DNA of 15,639 nt from Polyangiaceae bacterium. GTDB lineage: Bacteria > Myxococcota_A > Polyangia > Polyangiales > Polyangiaceae. The stretch lies in NCBI GenBank assembly GCA_022447485.1, contig JAKVCH010000028.1:1-15639 (forward strand). Direction: 5' to 3'. Of this stretch, positions 12,886-15,639 are shown piece after piece (within the stretch, counting starts at the first letter, position 1; each line of letters begins with the position of its first letter). The notes beneath the pieces were generated by a model, which saw only the letters and a list, made by a program, of their open reading frames with translations, ran no database searches and was not told the origin of the DNA. The translations under genes and the position numbers were made by a program.

Positions 12886-14745
12886 ATGCAGGCCGGCAAA
12901 TTATCCATTCTACCTGGCCTCAGCGACCTCGCCGGACTGGCTCGTCACCTAGAATTGCGGGCTGTTTCACGCTGGGTTGGCTTGGGCTTGGTGATTGGAT
13001 TGCTCTCGGGAGCAGCTGCTTGTGCGCTTTATTGGGGGCTTGAGGCGCTGCGCTTTTTCGTGGTCGACTTCCTCGCCCATGAGCAGCTTCTGGAGGCCGC
13101 GGGTGAGCCTGCGCTCTTTGAGCATCATTCGACCTCCGAGATGACCCAGCAGCCTCGACGCTGGATATTGCTTCTGGCTCCGGCGCTCGGCTCTTTTCTC
13201 TCTGGGTGGGTGGTTTACCTTTTTGCCCGCGAAGCGGGAGGCGGGAATAATTGCTGGCTCGCAGCTTTTCATCAGAATAGAGGCTCTATCCGCAAGCGGG
13301 TTGTGCCGGTCGGCATGATTGCGACCATTTTTAACCTAAGCGGTGGTGCAAGCGCTGGGCGCGAAGGTCCGATGGCAACCATTGGTGCTGCCTTGGGAGC
13401 TTTTGTTGGGCGCACTTTTCGGCTGAGTGATCGCGAAAGACGTCTACTTCTGGTGGCGGGAGCCGCAGGCGGCATTGGCGCTATTTTTCGTACACCTCTG
13501 GGCGGTGCCCTCTTTGTCGTGGAAGTCCTCTACACGGACGATTTTGAGGTCGATGCATTGGTGCCCGCCGTTCTCTCGTCAGTGGTTGCCTACTCCCTCT
13601 TCACGACGGTATTTGGCCAGGGACAGCTTTTTGCGACTCCGGGAAGTTACTCATTTGATGCTCGGGAGTTACCGCTCTACTTGCTCATGGCCCTTGCGAC
13701 GAGTTTGGTCGGTCTGATCTTCGTTCGTTTGCATCATCATGTGCATAAGTTTTGCGAGCGAAGCTCCTTGATTTTACCATGGCGGGGTCTGATTGCTGGT
13801 TTAATTGTCGGCGGTTTAGCTTTGGTTCATCCCGCGGCGCTGGGAGCGGGCTATGGTTGGATGCAAGAGGCGCTCACTCCAAGTTCCGCCGACCTAATAC
13901 CGGGTGCATGGACTGGCGTGTCCACCTTGTTGATGATTGCTTTCATCAAGGTTTTGGCGACATCCATTGCTGCCGGATCTGGAACAACCGGCGGTGTCTT
14001 TGGCCCCTCCGTTGTGATTGGAGGCATGGTGGGAGGCGCTTTCGGGCTGGCTTATCAGCAGCTCTTTCCTGATGTCGCTCATCAACCGAGCGCCTACATG
14101 ATTGTCGGGATGGCTTGCTTCGTCGGAGGCGTGACGAGTTCACCTATCTCTACGCTGGTGATGGCCAGCGAAATGACTGGCAGCTATTCACTTCTCGTAC
14201 CAACGATGCTGGCCGAGGTGGTGAGCTTTACCTTACTCCGACGTGTCCAGCTCTACGATGAACAAGTGCCGACGCGTAAAGACTCCCCGGCCCATAGCGG
14301 TGAATATGTGCTGGATGTTCTTCAGGGCTTGACTGTGGCTCAAGTCTATCATCCGCAGGATGTGCTCACGGTCGAACGGGCTTTGCCCTTGGCCAAGCTT
14401 TTACGTCTGGCGACGGAGTCAGAGCAGGTGATCTTTCCGGTGCGAGGTGAAGACGGTCTCCCCGAAGGCGTGGTCACCTTAGAGAGCGTTCAAGCACACC
14501 TCTATGATGAAGATCTCGGTATGCTGGCCATTGCTGCCGACTGTGAGTCGCCTTATTTATCCGTGGGCCTACACGAAACTCTGGCTGGTGCATTGGAAAA
14601 AATGGCTCAATCGCATTATCAACAGATGCCAGTTGAAGACGAAGAGAAGGTGATTGGATTGATTTCTTACGACGATTTACTGGAAACCTACTCCAGAGAA
14701 TTGACGGCCCGGAAGAACGCTGAACCCAGGGGTGCGTTGCCATGA
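12886..14745 (+). CDS. ClC-family chloride channel/transporter with two CBS domains
   Basis: This 619-aa inner-membrane protein has many hydrophobic helices from about 28 to 455. Family motifs are GREGP (158-162) with the gating Glu160, GGVFGP (369-374), and EMTGSY, where Tyr434 matches the central-pore Tyr445 of E. coli ClC. The first filter motif, GSGIP in E. coli, reads GGGNN (118-122), so the anion-coordinating Ser is Gly. The internal proton-pathway Glu (E203 in E. coli, 'FIIEEM') aligns with Val214 (FVVEVL). Together these suggest passive channel behaviour more than Cl-/H+ exchange; this is inference. Two cytoplasmic CBS domains (about 480-540 and 546-605) may sense nucleotides. The start ATG at 12886 has no clear Shine-Dalgarno. 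The stop overlaps the next gene by 4 bases (ATGA), so they form an operon. Confidence 0.94.
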   Translation: MQAGKLSILPGLSDLAGLARHLELRAVSRWVGLGLVIGLLSGAAACALYWGLEALRFFVVDFLAHEQLLEAAGEPALFEHHSTSEMTQQPRRWILLLAPALGSFLSGWVVYLFAREAGGGNNCWLAAFHQNRGSIRKRVVPVGMIATIFNLSGGASAGREGPMATIGAALGAFVGRTFRLSDRERRLLLVAGAAGGIGAIFRTPLGGALFVVEVLYTDDFEVDALVPAVLSSVVAYSLFTTVFGQGQLFATPGSYSFDARELPLYLLMALATSLVGLIFVRLHHHVHKFCERSSLILPWRGLIAGLIVGGLALVHPAALGAGYGWMQEALTPSSADLIPGAWTGVSTLLMIAFIKVLATSIAAGSGTTGGVFGPSVVIGGMVGGAFGLAYQQLFPDVAHQPSAYMIVGMACFVGGVTSSPISTLVMASEMTGSYSLLVPTMLAEVVSFTLLRRVQLYDEQVPTRKDSPAHSGEYVLDVLQGLTVAQVYHPQDVLTVERALPLAKLLRLATESEQVIFPVRGEDGLPEGVVTLESVQAHLYDEDLGMLAIAADCESPYLSVGLHETLAGALEKMAQSHYQQMPVEDEEKVIGLISYDDLLETYSRELTARKNAEPRGALP

Positions 14746-15269
14746 ACCCACGAATTCAGTCCCGCCCCTCCCAGCCAATCCCAGGAGGTCGCCGACGTCC
14801 TCATCGCCGGGGCCCCGATAAAACGTTGATTCTCGAGGCACGACGACTCGACCTGCTACGCTCTCAAGTCGATTCGATCCGACGGGCTCATTGGCGGCTT
14901 CAGTTTTTGACGCTGGCCGCTTGGGCATTGGGAGGGGCCGGCGCTTGTGTGATTGGCTTTTGGCTCGCTCAGGCAATCGATACTGGTCCCGCAACGCCGC
15001 AGCAACACGAGACGACTGATCCTCTGGCACGCGATAGATTTCCCTCGCTAGAGTCGCAGGGCGTGCCCGAACAAGTGGGCGAGCCGAGGGCACCCGAGAA
15101 CTCTTCAGCTGAAGCGAAGTCATCTGATGAAGCTCATCGCACTACGCAGAAAGAAGCAGAACCCGCCGAGCCGTCCGACGAGGAGGCAGAGAAGCCGGCG
15201 CCCTCTCGAAAAGATACTCACGCGCCGGTATTGAAGCGGACCCGTTCCTTCGATGAGTTGGCCAAGTGA
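14742..15269 (+). CDS. Single-pass membrane protein with acidic tail, unknown function
   Basis: This is a 175-aa protein. The first 50 residues are strongly basic (GGRRRPHRRG, a likely cytoplasmic side), with a helical LEARRLDLLRSQVDSIRRAH segment. One transmembrane helix follows at about 54-76 (LTLAAWALGGAGACVIGFWL). The remaining 100 residues are very rich in Glu, Ala, Ser, Pro and Lys and look disordered, probably periplasmic by the positive-inside rule. The extreme C-terminus turns basic (VLKRTRSFDELAK). No recognised domain. The ATG at 14742 overlaps the ClC stop by 4 bases (ATGA), so translation is probably coupled and a link to the ClC protein is possible but unproven. After the stop a short cggca/tgccg hairpin (15286-15302) occurs without a T-run. 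Confidence 0.8.
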   Translation: MNPRIQSRPSQPIPGGRRRPHRRGPDKTLILEARRLDLLRSQVDSIRRAHWRLQFLTLAAWALGGAGACVIGFWLAQAIDTGPATPQQHETTDPLARDRFPSLESQGVPEQVGEPRAPENSSAEAKSSDEAHRTTQKEAEPAEPSDEEAEKPAPSRKDTHAPVLKRTRSFDELAK

Positions 15270-15420
15270 CGCATATTGTCACCTGCGGCATTGAAGCTGC
15301 CGTAAAACGTCCATGCTGAGTCCCAGAAAAAGACTGATTCAGCCTAACTCCTTACATGAGCGCACATAGTCATTCCGCAAAATATGCTCGGTCTTGTCTT
15401 TTCTAGTTGAAAGAAAAAGT

Positions 15421-15436
15421 TGGCATGGCTTCTGCA
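15421..15436 (+). promoter_or_regulatory. Sigma-54 (-24/-12) promoter of the pilin gene
   Basis: TGGCATGGCTTCTGCA has the GG and GC doublets exactly 12 bases apart (15422-15423 and 15434-15435) and agrees with the TGGCACG-N4-TTGCA consensus at 10 of 12 fixed positions. Transcription should start about 12 bases further, near 15447, giving a leader of about 93 nt. Sigma-54 control with a PilS/PilR-type activator is known for pilA of Pseudomonas and Myxococcus. The region 15270-15420 is gene-free and AT-rich and would hold the activator sites, but I cannot identify them. Confidence 0.85.
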
Positions 15437-15502
15437 TTAGCCCCAACAGACAAGCTTGGGCGCCGGACAAATCGTCTCCTGCTCAAAAATTTCTCCCCAC
15501 TC

Positions 15503-15533
15503 GAGAGCAATGCTCTCTCTACTTTTCAGGAGG
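15503..15533 (+). promoter_or_regulatory. Pilin leader hairpin and strong Shine-Dalgarno
   Basis: GAGAGC-AAT-GCTCTC (15503-15517) is a perfect 6-bp stem with a 3-base loop in the predicted leader. It is followed after 10 bases by AGGAGG (15528-15533), an ideal ribosome site 6 bases before the pilin ATG. The hairpin may protect or present the ribosome site; this is inference. Confidence 0.65.
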
Positions 15534-15539
15534 CCTTTC

Positions 15540-15639
15540 ATGGCAAATCTAAAGAAACTCACGAAGCGCGGATTCACCCTTATCGAATTGATGATCGTCG
15601 TCGTGATCATCGGTATTCTGGCGTCCATGGCCATTTACG
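15540..15639 (+). CDS. pilA: Type IV pilin precursor, N-terminal part (3' end outside window)
   Basis: Only the first 33 codons are in the window. They begin MANLKKLTKRGFTLIELMIV and continue with VVIIGILASMAIY. This is the class III (type IV) prepilin signal: a short basic leader, prepilin-peptidase cleavage between Gly11 and Phe12, Glu at mature position +5 (Glu16), and the hydrophobic helix that anchors the subunit and packs the pilus core. The leader is 11 aa, as in type IVa major pilins. The strong Shine-Dalgarno and sigma-54 promoter suggest a highly expressed major pilin (PilA) and not a pseudopilin. However, a type II secretion pseudopilin (GspG-like) cannot be fully excluded without the C-terminus. 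PilA would be assembled in the envelope for twitching or gliding motility, adhesion or DNA uptake. Confidence 0.93.
   Translation, partial: MANLKKLTKRGFTLIELMIVVVIIGILASMAIY

Noticed and set aside
15437..15634. 65-codon minus-strand frame across the pilin start
   Set aside because: It is antisense to a clear pilin N-terminus with promoter and Shine-Dalgarno; the composition is a shadow of the hydrophobic helix.

Overview
The window looks like a chromosomal segment of a Myxococcota / former Deltaproteobacteria-type Gram-negative bacterium. The evidence is a single-chain PurL, a TIGR04563-type ribbon-helix-helix small protein, a GAF/PAS/PAS sensor that stops after its HisKA domain, SUMF1-like lipoproteins, DUF1844 and DUF3820 proteins, and a type IV pilin gene behind a -24/-12 (sigma-54) promoter. 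Base composition is moderate for that group. I see no rRNA, tRNA, CRISPR array, integrase, transposase or prophage gene. The assignment is inferred from gene families only.

Layout. (1) 1-921: the 3' end of purL on the plus strand. It meets a minus-strand run (3717 down to 1013) of an SDR oxidoreductase, a DUF3820 protein, a small exported protein, a 297-aa unknown protein and a 59-aa acidic/basic small protein. A 5 x 20-bp tandem repeat lies at the convergent junction. (2) 3718-4004: divergent control region between the SDR and a LysR-type regulator (4005-4892). (3) 4904-6295: a periplasmic S41 (CtpA/Prc) protease on the minus strand, then a divergent TIGR04563-type gene (6535-6744). (4) 6745-7196: the longest gene-free stretch, with several perfect inverted repeats, a T-run and a 4 x 16-bp tandem repeat. 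(5) 7197-7931: a small soluble histidine kinase, convergent with a SUMF1-fold lipoprotein (7974-9110, minus). (6) 9164-10600: a plus-strand run of an unknown small gene, a SlyD-like FKBP, a 63-aa gene and a DUF1844 gene. (7) 10677-12749: the ATPase-less GAF/PAS/PAS/HisKA sensor on the minus strand. (8) 12886-15269: a ClC channel/transporter with tandem CBS domains, overlapping by 4 nt a single-pass membrane protein. (9) 15421-15639: sigma-54 promoter, structured leader, strong Shine-Dalgarno and the first 33 codons of a type IV pilin.

How the parts relate. Most of the window is core or semi-conserved genes with no single pathway: purine synthesis, envelope proteolysis, proline isomerisation, anion transport and signalling. 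Two signalling proteins are atypical: one is a compact orphan kinase and one cannot phosphorylate by itself. I found no clear new defence or mobile system. The items most worth checking are the structured 6.8-7.0 kb region, the ATPase-less kinase, the ClC filter substitutions, the possible degenerate zincin at 1195-2088 and the pilA promoter/leader.
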